DNA from: UBA3478 sp964217345
GTDB lineage: Bacteria > Bacteroidota > Bacteroidia > Flavobacteriales > Flavobacteriaceae
NCBI GenBank assembly: GCA_964217345.1
Contig: CAXPJI010000026.1
Location: forward strand, 10,535 to 74,534
Reading direction: 5' to 3'
DNA: 64,000 nucleotides
Below are positions 43,007 through 51,902 of the stretch, piece after piece; the first letter of the stretch is position 1, and every line of letters starts with the position of its first letter. The notes beneath the pieces are model-generated. The model was not told the DNA's origin. It saw nothing but the letters and a program-made list of their open reading frames with translations, and made no database searches. A program made the translations under genes and the position numbers.

Positions 43007-46000
43007 TTAGATATTTATCATAAGTTGTTTGATATCACCGGAACGATTGAATATCGCATCACTGTATTTTTTATTGAGCGAATTACCTTCAATGATCTCT
43101 GTGCTGAAATCGTTTAATATTATTGTGATCTTAGCATCTCCATTCTTCGTATAGATGATAGGTACTTGACATACGGTGTATGCTAATGATCCTTTTGATA
43201 ATTCGACCTTTTGTAGGGATTGTTTTAAATCGTAGTACTCGAATACTTGATCGTTATTTAAAAACTCAGAATCAGGAATAATGGTTGGGTCAAAACTTAA
43301 AATCCCCTTGGATACGCGAACCCCTAGTTCTCCAAATCGACAAAGGATATCTTCTTTTACCTGCCCTGTCATTCCTGGTTGTTGCGCGCCTTTACCACCT
43401 GGGGTATGTGAGTAGGGATCTGTAGGGAAAGCTCCATAGAGTTCTGGAGATTTGTGCACTCCAATACCTGCATTAATTTCAAAATAATGATCAAATAATT
43501 GACCAACAATTACCTCAGATGCGGATTGGTCTATAGCCTTCTTGGTCACCTCATAAGCAGCAAGTCTTAGCTTTGATACCATATGCCAATAAATAGAACC
43601 AAGACCCTCGTAACCGAAAAAAGTACCAGATCTTCCTGTAAAGGCTTTATGGTTAAAAATTTGTTCGTAAATAGCTTCGATTTTTGGTTGCTCTTTTTCT
43701 ACCAAATCTTGATAGTGATTTGGAAGGTTGTTCAAAGCATCTCTTAAGAATCGGATATTTTTAAAGTTTCCATTGAAATGGCATCCACCTTCACAATCTT
43801 TCAGTATTATATCTCTATTACCTTCTAACACGAGCTTGCTGAGAAGCTCAGACTCTGAAACCTCAATTGGGCTGATGTTATTCTTTTCTAGGAATCTAGG
43901 TAAAGTTTTGTTCGGATAAAGCACGTAGCTGTATTGATCCTCTCTAAAGAGTTTACTTGCCTTAAGTGCATCGAGCACGGCTAAACTTGCCTCGGTATCG
44001 AGATATCCTGAACTTAGAACAGCTACCTGGCCTTCTAACATCTCAGGTAAGTAGCTAATGGCTACTCCTTTATCTTCAGTTACGGTCATTAAGTTATAGG
44101 CATGATACAATTGGTCTTCACGCTGATTAGATTCTATAGAATACTCAAGGTGTTTTAGAGCAACCTCTATAAAGGTCAGAAATTCATTGGTTTTAAAGGT
44201 GGTTTTCTTTCCTGAGAAATCCCGATCATAGATGGTTTGCCTGTAGATACTAGCTGCTTCTCCTAATCCTGATAAAACCTGCATTCGCTGCTGGTCATTT
44301 ATTGAACCTTTTAAAAGATGAGCTGAGTCTTCAAGCGTTTTATGAATTTGATCAAAACACTTCTTCAGTTCTACCGAGATTTGAACTTCAGAAACCGCCG
44401 ATTGACTGATTAATTCTTTAAAGAAAGCTAAGAATCTTCTGAGGTAATAAAGTGTTACCATAGAAACTCCGTTTCCAACAAGGGCATTGTTCGCGTCGTT
44501 CCATTCGGGTCTTTGAGTATTCATCCAGATTCCACCTTCAGGAATGTAGTTGGATATTTTAGCTAAAACGGTTGCTAAAATCTTTTCAATAAAGTTTACT
44601 TGGTAAACCGACCCTTCTGGATTCGTAAGCAAGGCTCCATCGGCTCCGATTCGCTCCCTTCTCTTTTCAATATCAGACTCTCTTTTGTAGTCGTAATCGA
44701 TAGTGTTTTTTGGGTCTTCTATAAGAGCTTCAAAAGGTTTTATGCGGTAAGGGATATTGGCGTATACAAAAGAATTTTCTTTGAAGTATTCATCGAACTT
44801 CTCAGGGTAGTATTGCTGAATGAATTCTAAGAATTTTAGAAGATAGATAATCTGGTGATCCCCCCAATAGCCAATATACGACCATGGGTTGTCTGGCTCG
44901 ATGGTCTCCCATTCGAACCCGTCTTTGAATACGCGATAAGGGTTGTATCCATCAAATGATGAGGCGTTCAAAAACTTGAACATCATACCCTCGATAAAGG
45001 CTGGGTATGAATGAGCAAGAGCTTCCCAGTTTTGAAAGATATCTCTCCAATTACCTTGATAATCTAGAATCTTAGATCCGTCATCTTCATTTCTGAGGTT
45101 GATGGAAAACTTGTTCCAAGGTCTACTCGGATCGCCGTGTCTTCTACTAAATTTTAGGGGAAGGTATTCGTGGCACAAGCGCTGAAAATCCTTGTGGTTG
45201 TCTTGCTTCGATAACGTCTTAATAGCAAACACATCGAACTGTTCTGGCAAGTTGTTTAGTAAGGTTATTTTTTTATTATAAACCTCACTGTTAGCCTGTT
45301 TGATATAACGAATAAAATCAGCCTTTTCTATCGTATAGTTTTCATCGAAAATACCTCCACGCATCACGTTAAACATGGTGTTAGCAAAGTGTCTTGTGTT
45401 TCTCCTTTGATCTGCGGTTAATTGTAAGCCATCACTGGCTCCTACCAAAGAAATTAGTCGGTCTGACCCAAGTTCAATATCTTCAACTATTGACTTGCTA
45501 AAGGTCTCAGGGGAATTGAGTTTTTTCCTTAGTTCAATGATGTCGCTTACTGTTTTGCTAATATCAGCAACGATCATCCATTCCTTTTCAGTTCCAGATA
45601 CTAATTCAAAGGATGTATTGATAAAATAGGCCCCTCGCTCCGCTTTAATATCGGTCTCTTGCTTGACGCCATGACCTTTTCTGAAATGGTCTAATTGCTT
45701 TGATGATAGGAGTACGGCTTTATTTTCTAGTCCTAGTGAGAAAACTAGGTTTGCCTTCAGGGCTTCGCTAGGTTCTGCCTTGTCAGAAATAATAGCGCTC
45801 AAAGCATAAATACCAATAGTGTCGGCCTCAAGTTCACACTTTTTGTAAGCGTCAACCAGGTTACTGCTGCTGCTTTGTAGTCCTTCAGGAACACCATAAG
45901 GCAGAAGGTTTTGTATCCCGTCAAGTAGTTGAATGCTCTTGTTTAGTGAATTGGAATTTTTGATTTTAGAATTGCGAACAAAGCCGAATTGCTCACTCGA

Positions 46001-46468
46001 CGACCACTCATAACTAAAAGTGATCCCAAGGTCAAGATTAATTTCTTCAAAGAGCACTTTATTACCATAGGTGTTCTTGTAAATGTTTCGCTCTACTTTA
46101 TAAACCCCTTGATAGTTCGATGAAAAGGGTTCCCATAAAAAAGTTTTCTCTTCTTGTTCTACGAGAATGATGGTTTTGCTACCCGTATGTTCGTGAGCTT
46201 CGGTGATCTTGTCATCGGTGTAGTAGGGGAAAAGGGCATGGTCGCTATTAATTCTTCCTGCAGATAACCCTCCAGTACTTGAAATGAACATCCAGTGATC
46301 GGAGTGACTCACGATACTCATAAAAAATGGACGCATTTCATCGGTATTCGAGATCTTAAAATATCGCTCTCCGTCGATTTCAACTTCTTCTCCTGTGATT
46401 GGATTGTTATTGGTATTTAGAGGCTGATTGCCTAAATAGATGTTCTTCTCTTTTGAATTGTTTTTCAT
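43007..46468 (-). CDS. Beta-1,3-oligoglucan phosphorylase-like enzyme (GH149/GH94-like)
   Basis: A 1153-residue cytosolic protein without signal peptide. An N-terminal beta-sandwich (about 30-320) precedes an (alpha/alpha)6 barrel with GH94-clan landmarks: RRHGDPSRPWNKF (442-454), GNWRDIFQNWEAL, IGYWGDHQIIYLLKFLE (532-548), and RPEWNDANNALVG with the likely general acid Asp658. A Gly-rich SHTPGGKGAQQPGMTG lies near the C-terminus. Size, motifs and the GH17/GH16 neighbours fit GH149, which phosphorolyses beta-1,3-glucan oligomers to glucose 1-phosphate. GH161 or another phosphorylase family is the alternative. Confidence 0.78.
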   Translation of the reverse strand: MKNNSKEKNIYLGNQPLNTNNNPITGEEVEIDGERYFKISNTDEMRPFFMSIVSHSDHWMFISSTGGLSAGRINSDHALFPYYTDDKITEAHEHTGSKTIILVEQEEKTFLWEPFSSNYQGVYKVERNIYKNTYGNKVLFEEINLDLGITFSYEWSSSEQFGFVRNSKIKNSNSLNKSIQLLDGIQNLLPYGVPEGLQSSSSNLVDAYKKCELEADTIGIYALSAIISDKAEPSEALKANLVFSLGLENKAVLLSSKQLDHFRKGHGVKQETDIKAERGAYFINTSFELVSGTEKEWMIVADISKTVSDIIELRKKLNSPETFSKSIVEDIELGSDRLISLVGASDGLQLTADQRRNTRHFANTMFNVMRGGIFDENYTIEKADFIRYIKQANSEVYNKKITLLNNLPEQFDVFAIKTLSKQDNHKDFQRLCHEYLPLKFSRRHGDPSRPWNKFSINLRNEDDGSKILDYQGNWRDIFQNWEALAHSYPAFIEGMMFKFLNASSFDGYNPYRVFKDGFEWETIEPDNPWSYIGYWGDHQIIYLLKFLEFIQQYYPEKFDEYFKENSFVYANIPYRIKPFEALIEDPKNTIDYDYKRESDIEKRRERIGADGALLTNPEGSVYQVNFIEKILATVLAKISNYIPEGGIWMNTQRPEWNDANNALVGNGVSMVTLYYLRRFLAFFKELISQSAVSEVQISVELKKCFDQIHKTLEDSAHLLKGSINDQQRMQVLSGLGEAASIYRQTIYDRDFSGKKTTFKTNEFLTFIEVALKHLEYSIESNQREDQLYHAYNLMTVTEDKGVAISYLPEMLEGQVAVLSSGYLDTEASLAVLDALKASKLFREDQYSYVLYPNKTLPRFLEKNNISPIEVSESELLSKLVLEGNRDIILKDCEGGCHFNGNFKNIRFLRDALNNLPNHYQDLVEKEQPKIEAIYEQIFNHKAFTGRSGTFFGYEGLGSIYWHMVSKLRLAAYEVTKKAIDQSASEVIVGQLFDHYFEINAGIGVHKSPELYGAFPTDPYSHTPGGKGAQQPGMTGQVKEDILCRFGELGVRVSKGILSFDPTIIPDSEFLNNDQVFEYYDLKQSLQKVELSKGSLAYTVCQVPIIYTKNGDAKITIILNDFSTEIIEGNSLNKKYSDAIFNRSGDIKQLMINI

Positions 46469-46506
46469 TACAACCGTTTATTTAAACTTCATTCTATCCT
46501 TTGCTT

Positions 46507-46529
46507 TTGGCATGCTAGTGCCAAGGGTA
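46507..46529 (-). promoter_or_regulatory. Palindromic operator and candidate -7 box before the phosphorylase operon
   Basis: TTGGCA N6 TGCCAA (46507-46524) is a perfect inverted repeat 39 nt before the phosphorylase ATG. It overlaps a candidate -7 box TACCCTTG (46522-46529, minus; one mismatch), as expected for a repressor site. The rest of the 295-nt gap (46469-46763) holds only AT-rich sequence and the receptor-gene terminator. Confidence 0.5.
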
Positions 46530-46718
46530 TGAAATTAGCATTAAATCTGAGTAATTCGAAAAAATCAAACTATACAATAACTCTACAGATTTTAAATTTA
46601 ATATCTATACAGTATTGATTTTCAGAATATTAAAACAAACAGCTGCTTCTCTATTCCTCTACGCTACCTTTTGTATATCACAAAATGGTGTTTTCATTAA
46701 GGAAAGTGAAGAGCAAAA

Positions 46719-46744
46719 AAAAGGGCCCCGTTTGGGACCCTTTT
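46719..46744 (-). terminator. Terminator after the TonB-dependent receptor gene
   Basis: AAAAGGGCCCC, loop GTTT, GGGACCCTTTT (11-bp stem with one G-T pair) is flanked on the minus strand by a run of T. It lies 20 nt past the receptor stop codon. Confidence 0.8.
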
Positions 46745-46763
46745 CTATGATCGAAGGATTCGA

Positions 46764-49283
46764 TTATAGATTTACTCGTAATGAAGCATTCCAAGTTCTT
46801 CCAAATCCGAACCATACAGAGTTGCGAACATCAACTCCATTCCAATTGGTTGCGCTACCATCAGCATGGATGTTGGTGTTTGATTCTGCAATATAAACCG
46901 TATCAAATAGGTTGTTGATGTTAATTCTGAAGCTAGCGTTGTTGCCGAATAAATCGAAACGCGCTGTCGCTCCTAAATCAACTAAACCGTAAGATGGTAA
47001 TTGAACTGCTCCTTTATTGTTAGGAGATAAGAATGCTGAATTAGCAATGCTATAATCAGCGTAAAGACCATCAACAAAACGGTAACCAAAATCAAATGAG
47101 AAATCTCCAGCCGTATATTGAACTTCAGTGTAAGTAGTAAACTGAGCGGCATCCCCTACTTTAGCATCTTTGATGTAGATTGTTCCTTCACCAACTAGGT
47201 TGTTGTTATCATCAAACACTTCTGAAGTAAAATCTTTGGTGTATCTCCAGTTACCCGCAGAAAGCATTCCTTTGAAACGTAGCGCTGAAGATGCATAGTA
47301 AGTTGCTTCAACCTCTAAACCTTCATGTAGTACGTCGATATCCTTGAATTGAGCAGTTCCTGAAACACCACTTTCTAGGTTGAAACCTCTAGAGATGAAG
47401 CGGTTACCCCAAGTTGTTGAGTAAAGGTTTACGTTAGCTTTGAAATTCGATGAAGTATAGCCATATCCTAACTCGAAAGAAGTAATTTCTTCGTTTTGTA
47501 GGTCTGGGTTGATGTTATTTGCAAAACCTGGGAATACTGCATCAAATAAAGGCTGACGGCTAATGTAACCTGCATTGAAGAAGGCGTTGTTTTGAGCGTC
47601 AAAGTTGAAGTTAGCACCTCCTTTAACATATCCTCCTGGAGAATCATTTTTAGATGATTCTGGGTTACCTACTTGATCGAAATAATCGATACGCTGGTAT
47701 TGCTGGTTTGAAATACCTCCTTGAAGTACCGCAGTGAACATATCGTTATCATTGTATTCGATAAGACCGTTAAGACCAGCCCATTTCACTTTTCCGATAT
47801 TGTAGTAATCTATTTTAGGTCCACGAATTCCTGTATTTTGGAATGGATTAGCCTCTACTAAGGTCTCTATGATTTGACCCGCTGAGTTCTTGTTACCAGT
47901 TGAGTAGTAACCGTCAAGTCCCATTAGATCATTAAGTACTCTGTAGTGGTAACCTGTGTAACTTCTTAGATCAACACCAATAGAGTAGTTGAATTTTCCT
48001 GATTGGATATCTAAAGACGAAATTGCTCCAACCCAGTCGTGTGAGTTCATAGATGCACGACGAATCATGATTTCGCGGCTAACTCCATCGCTACGGAAAC
48101 CATTAGAACCAATTTTAGCTCCGGTGTAACCTGAGATTGGTCCAGTATAAGGTTGTGCATTTCTTCTGTTCGTTGCAACTACTTCATCATAGTTGATAAA
48201 CCCGTTAGGTAAACGAGTACCACGACCGTTTTCTACGTAATGCTCATAAAGATCTTTCTGGTAAGGGAACATATCGATTGCTGAGTTACGGAAGTTATTT
48301 CCGCGAGCTCCAGTTCCTCCACCGCGACCAGCAGATGCATAAAGTGATGTGTTAAGCTGAACATTATCAGCGATATCCCAATCCCAGTTAAGAGTAGCTA
48401 ATGGCTTGTTGTAGAAGTTACGACGAATGTTGAATTCCTCTCCTTCTCTGATACCATTGTCTGAGTTCCAACGACGATCAATTCCTTCTTCTCCGAAGTA
48501 TTGATAGTCACGAATAGAAACCCAAGAATCTCTTTGGTGGTGCCATTGACCTGCACCTAAAACTGAGAGGTTAAGAGCGTGAGCAGAACCTTCTGGTGCA
48601 TATCCTAATGCAGCGAAATAAGTCCATCCTTCACCTTGAGTACCATAAACGTAACCATCACCTTTCCAGTGTGAAAGTAGTACAGATGAAGCCCATCCAT
48701 TTTCATTTTTACCAGTGTTGTAAGCAGCAGTAGTTTTGGTGTATCCGTCGTTACCTAAAACTTGAGTGAATGAACCACCCGGCATTTTATCAGCAGTTTT
48801 GGTAAAGATTGATACAGTACCACCAACAGAAGGTACCGCTAAACGAGAAGCACCTAGACCTCTTTGAATCTGAATACCAGAAGCAACATCAGTAAGACCT
48901 TGCCAGTTTGACCAGTAAACCCATCCGTTCTCCATATCGTTAACCGGCTGACCGTTGATAAGGAATGAAGTGTTTCTTTGATCGAAACCACGAAGGCTAA
49001 TACGGCTATCTCCGTATCCTCCACCTTGTTTAGTTGCATAAACACCAGGTGTTGTGTTCATGATTTCAGGAAACTCGAGGTTACCTACTTTTAAAGAGAT
49101 GTCTTTCGCAGAAACTGTAGTAACAGCTACTGGAGTAACACGCTCCTTAGCAACGTCAATAACTCTTGAAGAAACAACAACCTCTTCAAGTTGAGTGGTT
49201 AATAACGTATCTGCCTCTTTTTGCGTCTGTGCAACAGCAAATGAAGCCGAAATAATCGCTAGTAACGAAAATAATTTTTTCAT
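46764..49283 (-). CDS. TonB-dependent outer-membrane receptor
   Basis: An 839-residue TonB-dependent receptor with a cleavable signal peptide (ending FAVAQ, about residue 19). A short TonB-box-like stretch (EEVVVSS) is followed by the plug domain with SRISLRGFDQRNTSFLINGQPVNDME, then a 22-strand barrel ending in a C-terminal phenylalanine-rich strand (WNASLRVNL). It is not SusC-type, since the N-terminal carboxypeptidase-like domain is absent. Its place inside the glucan locus suggests uptake of glucan products, but an iron or cofactor ligand is possible. Confidence 0.88.
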   Translation of the reverse strand: MKKLFSLLAIISASFAVAQTQKEADTLLTTQLEEVVVSSRVIDVAKERVTPVAVTTVSAKDISLKVGNLEFPEIMNTTPGVYATKQGGGYGDSRISLRGFDQRNTSFLINGQPVNDMENGWVYWSNWQGLTDVASGIQIQRGLGASRLAVPSVGGTVSIFTKTADKMPGGSFTQVLGNDGYTKTTAAYNTGKNENGWASSVLLSHWKGDGYVYGTQGEGWTYFAALGYAPEGSAHALNLSVLGAGQWHHQRDSWVSIRDYQYFGEEGIDRRWNSDNGIREGEEFNIRRNFYNKPLATLNWDWDIADNVQLNTSLYASAGRGGGTGARGNNFRNSAIDMFPYQKDLYEHYVENGRGTRLPNGFINYDEVVATNRRNAQPYTGPISGYTGAKIGSNGFRSDGVSREIMIRRASMNSHDWVGAISSLDIQSGKFNYSIGVDLRSYTGYHYRVLNDLMGLDGYYSTGNKNSAGQIIETLVEANPFQNTGIRGPKIDYYNIGKVKWAGLNGLIEYNDNDMFTAVLQGGISNQQYQRIDYFDQVGNPESSKNDSPGGYVKGGANFNFDAQNNAFFNAGYISRQPLFDAVFPGFANNINPDLQNEEITSFELGYGYTSSNFKANVNLYSTTWGNRFISRGFNLESGVSGTAQFKDIDVLHEGLEVEATYYASSALRFKGMLSAGNWRYTKDFTSEVFDDNNNLVGEGTIYIKDAKVGDAAQFTTYTEVQYTAGDFSFDFGYRFVDGLYADYSIANSAFLSPNNKGAVQLPSYGLVDLGATARFDLFGNNASFRININNLFDTVYIAESNTNIHADGSATNWNGVDVRNSVWFGFGRTWNASLRVNL

Positions 49284-49511
49284 TTTGAGAAAAGTTTAGA
49301 TTTATGTTCTTTCCGCGAAAATAATAAGTATTCTTACACGAACAGGTAAATTAAACTTTAAGATTTCTCTAACATTTGAAAGATTGATCGTTTTGAGATA
49401 TAGGAATCTCTCGGAGGTCCTGTAAAATATAGTGTTAGGAAAGGTTGCGAGCGACTTCTGTTTTGTTTAAAATTCAACAAAAAAAATTTCAACAAATTAG
49501 AAGGGTAATGT

Positions 49512-50315
49512 TTATAACTTGCTGATTCTGACGTAATCAACCTCCATGGTAGCCTCTTTGAATTCTTCAGAAACCGGACCACCTAGTGTTCCTCCCATGG
49601 CCAAATTTAGGAGTAAGTAGTGTGGGTTATCATAAGGTCTCTTCTTGTCGTTTGGTACCCTGTAGAATGGTTGGTTGTCGAACAAAAGGATGATTTCATT
49701 TGGGGTCCATTCTAGCGAATAGATATGAAAGTCATCGTAAGAGTTCGGAATTTCTTGTGATTCCCCTTCATCAAAGTATTCTTTAGTTTCTGTATGTCCC
49801 CAATGCAGATGTCCTTTTAATACATTTTTTTCCCAGCCCGTTTGCTCCATAATATCAATTTCGCCACACATTGGCCAACCCTCATTTCCTTTAGTATCGC
49901 CGAAGTAATTACCTTCTTCATTAACATTGCTTCCCAATGTCCAGATCGCCGGCCAGGTTCCTTCTTCTCTAGGTAATTTTGCTCTTACGTCTACTCTTCC
50001 ATATTTAAAGTCAAATTTTGAATTCAATCTGGCTGAGACGTAATCTTTCGTGTCACCTTCAAAGGCGTAGGTTTGCTTTATTGCCTTAATTTTCAAGGTA
50101 CCTTCAGATACAAAAGAAGTAGATTCATCATCTATGTAGTGTTGAAGCTCGTTGTTGTGCCATCCATAACTATTGGGAGGTATAACTTGATGGTGCCATT
50201 TGTTGGAGTCAGGTCTTCCAGTATAATTGAATTCGTCAGACCAAATGATTTTACCTGAGTTATTGCTGCAACTAACAAATAGGAGAAGTGTAGAAATGAG
50301 GAGTAACTTTTTCAT
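49512..50315 (-). CDS. GH16 laminarinase (endo-beta-1,3-glucanase), lipoprotein
   Basis: A 267-residue glycoside hydrolase family 16 enzyme with a lipoprotein signal (Cys16 in FVSCS). The catalytic motif is GEIDIMEQTG with Glu152, Asp154 and Glu157. The aromatic cleft is visible as GTWPAIWTLG, and the closing strand is MEVDYVRI. This is the laminarinase type of GH16. It is anchored outside the cytosol, where it would start degradation of laminarin. It lies behind susD across a terminator. The 228 nt after its stop (49284-49511) show no clear element. Confidence 0.92.
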   Translation of the reverse strand: MKKLLLISTLLLFVSCSNNSGKIIWSDEFNYTGRPDSNKWHHQVIPPNSYGWHNNELQHYIDDESTSFVSEGTLKIKAIKQTYAFEGDTKDYVSARLNSKFDFKYGRVDVRAKLPREEGTWPAIWTLGSNVNEEGNYFGDTKGNEGWPMCGEIDIMEQTGWEKNVLKGHLHWGHTETKEYFDEGESQEIPNSYDDFHIYSLEWTPNEIILLFDNQPFYRVPNDKKRPYDNPHYLLLNLAMGGTLGGPVSEEFKEATMEVDYVRISKL

Positions 50316-50334
50316 AGAACTCGAATTTATAAAA

Positions 50335-50360
50335 AAAGCCGCAACGTGAGTTGCGGCTTT
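50335..50360 (-). terminator. Terminator between susD and the GH16 gene
   Basis: An 8-bp stem GCCGCAAC / GTTGCGGC with loop GTGA is followed on the minus strand by a seven-T run. It would let only part of susCD transcription reach the laminarinase gene. Confidence 0.8.
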
Positions 50361-50382
50361 ATATGAGACCTAAGTCAAAATC

Positions 50383-51897
50383 TTAGTTCTGATCAGAGAT
50401 ATTTGGATTGAAGAGAATCTCAGACTGAGGAATCTCGTAAGTCAAACGATCGTCATTGTGGTTGAACGATTGACCAGCGTAATCTAACCAGTTTGCACCA
50501 CGAGTTTTAGTCATTCTACGGCGCTTCATTAGGAAGTATGCTTTTCCTTCAGCAAATAACTCTAAACGCGTCTGTAGTACTATCTCGTCGATAAGGTCTT
50601 GACCACTAAGATCATCAATGTATGAACTGTCGTCTACACGCTCATCTAGAAGGGCTTTTAGACTTGCTTTAGCAGCAGCCTCATTGCCGTTTTCAGCAGC
50701 AGCTTCAGCATGAAGTAGATACATTTCTGATACTCTCATGAAGTGAGCATCTGAATCTACGTTTAACTGAGGTCCTGAGAATCCGCGGAAGTTTTTTTCT
50801 TGGGCTCCTTTATAGTAGAATTTACGTGCAGGAAGTAATGCTCCAGGGCCGAACGGAAACTGTGTTATACGAATATCATCAGCTCTGAACTGATTATACA
50901 AGTTGATATCCATTCCTTTATAATTCCCAACCGCTGCATAGCTATAGCTGTGGTAATCCATCCATCCCCACCAAGTACCAAGAGAGTACAGTTCATTTTG
51001 AGCAGTAATGTCAATACCCCAAATAATACCGGGATGACTATTTACATCGTTAAATCCTCCGATGGTGTCATCATCACCGAGCACTGTTACTTCTTCTGCA
51101 GTCATAATTGGATAACCTGCTGTAACTACCTTTTGAGCGTATTCTTCGGTTTTTGACCAATCGTTAAGCGCTCCATAGGTGTAAGCTAAAATACCGCGAA
51201 CGATATCTTGGTTCATTTCGATTTTGTTAGTTCTGCTGAACCCTTCAAGAAGAGTCTCAGCAGCTAATAAATCTGAAATTGCTTGGTTAAATACCGCTTG
51301 AACAGAACTCTTAGGTTGCTCTAACTGGTCCGCACTGGTGTAGATTGGTACAGCAGGTGCTGATAAATTAGCAATGTCATCTACGAATAGGTTTACTAAC
51401 CAATAGTAGGCCCACCCTCGTAATGCACGCGCCTGACCCATAGTGTGTTTTTGCACATCAGTCGTAAGATCAGCTGCATCACCACCTAAACCATCAATTA
51501 CAAGGTTAGATAGGTTGATTACACGATAAAGAAATCTCCAAGGAATGTAGTTATAATTACTGTCTGGGTTTACAGTAGCCGTAAGCTCTGAGATTTGTGT
51601 TTGACGGTTATAACTTTTTCCTAGATGAGCCATATCTCCTGAGAGAATGTCTAACTGGATATCCTGAGTTTTGATACCATAGTCCTCTTGACCACCTACA
51701 CCACCAGAACCAATACGGTAAAGGTTTTCGTAGATACCAAGCAGGGTACCTGCGGCAGCATCAGGGTTTACTGCTACAGCTTCTGAAACCTGCTCTTGCG
51801 ATAATGAAGCAGTAGGGTAGGTTTCAAGGAAGTCTTCTTGACATGAAACAGCTAGAATGGCAATCCCGATTAGGCTTAATATTTTAAATTTTTTCAT
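50383..51897 (-). CDS. susD: SusD/RagB family glycan-binding lipoprotein
   Basis: The surface lipoprotein lid of a SusCD importer, 504 residues. The lipobox cysteine is Cys19 (LAVSCQEDF). The tetratricopeptide-like SusD fold is signalled by ALRGWAYYWLVNLFVDD near 155-172, MRVSEMYLLHAEAAAENG and the C-terminal YEIPQSEILFNPNISDQN. It binds long-chain glycan for the partner SusC, and the neighbouring GH16/GH17 genes point to laminarin. It lies 5 nt after susC. Confidence 0.93.
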   Translation of the reverse strand: MKKFKILSLIGIAILAVSCQEDFLETYPTASLSQEQVSEAVAVNPDAAAGTLLGIYENLYRIGSGGVGGQEDYGIKTQDIQLDILSGDMAHLGKSYNRQTQISELTATVNPDSNYNYIPWRFLYRVINLSNLVIDGLGGDAADLTTDVQKHTMGQARALRGWAYYWLVNLFVDDIANLSAPAVPIYTSADQLEQPKSSVQAVFNQAISDLLAAETLLEGFSRTNKIEMNQDIVRGILAYTYGALNDWSKTEEYAQKVVTAGYPIMTAEEVTVLGDDDTIGGFNDVNSHPGIIWGIDITAQNELYSLGTWWGWMDYHSYSYAAVGNYKGMDINLYNQFRADDIRITQFPFGPGALLPARKFYYKGAQEKNFRGFSGPQLNVDSDAHFMRVSEMYLLHAEAAAENGNEAAAKASLKALLDERVDDSSYIDDLSGQDLIDEIVLQTRLELFAEGKAYFLMKRRRMTKTRGANWLDYAGQSFNHNDDRLTYEIPQSEILFNPNISDQN

Positions 51898-51902
51898 GGC
51901 TA

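Noticed and set aside
46615..46896. Plus-strand open frame with a signal-like start after the phosphorylase gene
   Set aside because: Covers the receptor-gene terminator and the receptor 3' end antisense; the hydrophobic start arises from AT-rich intergenic DNA.
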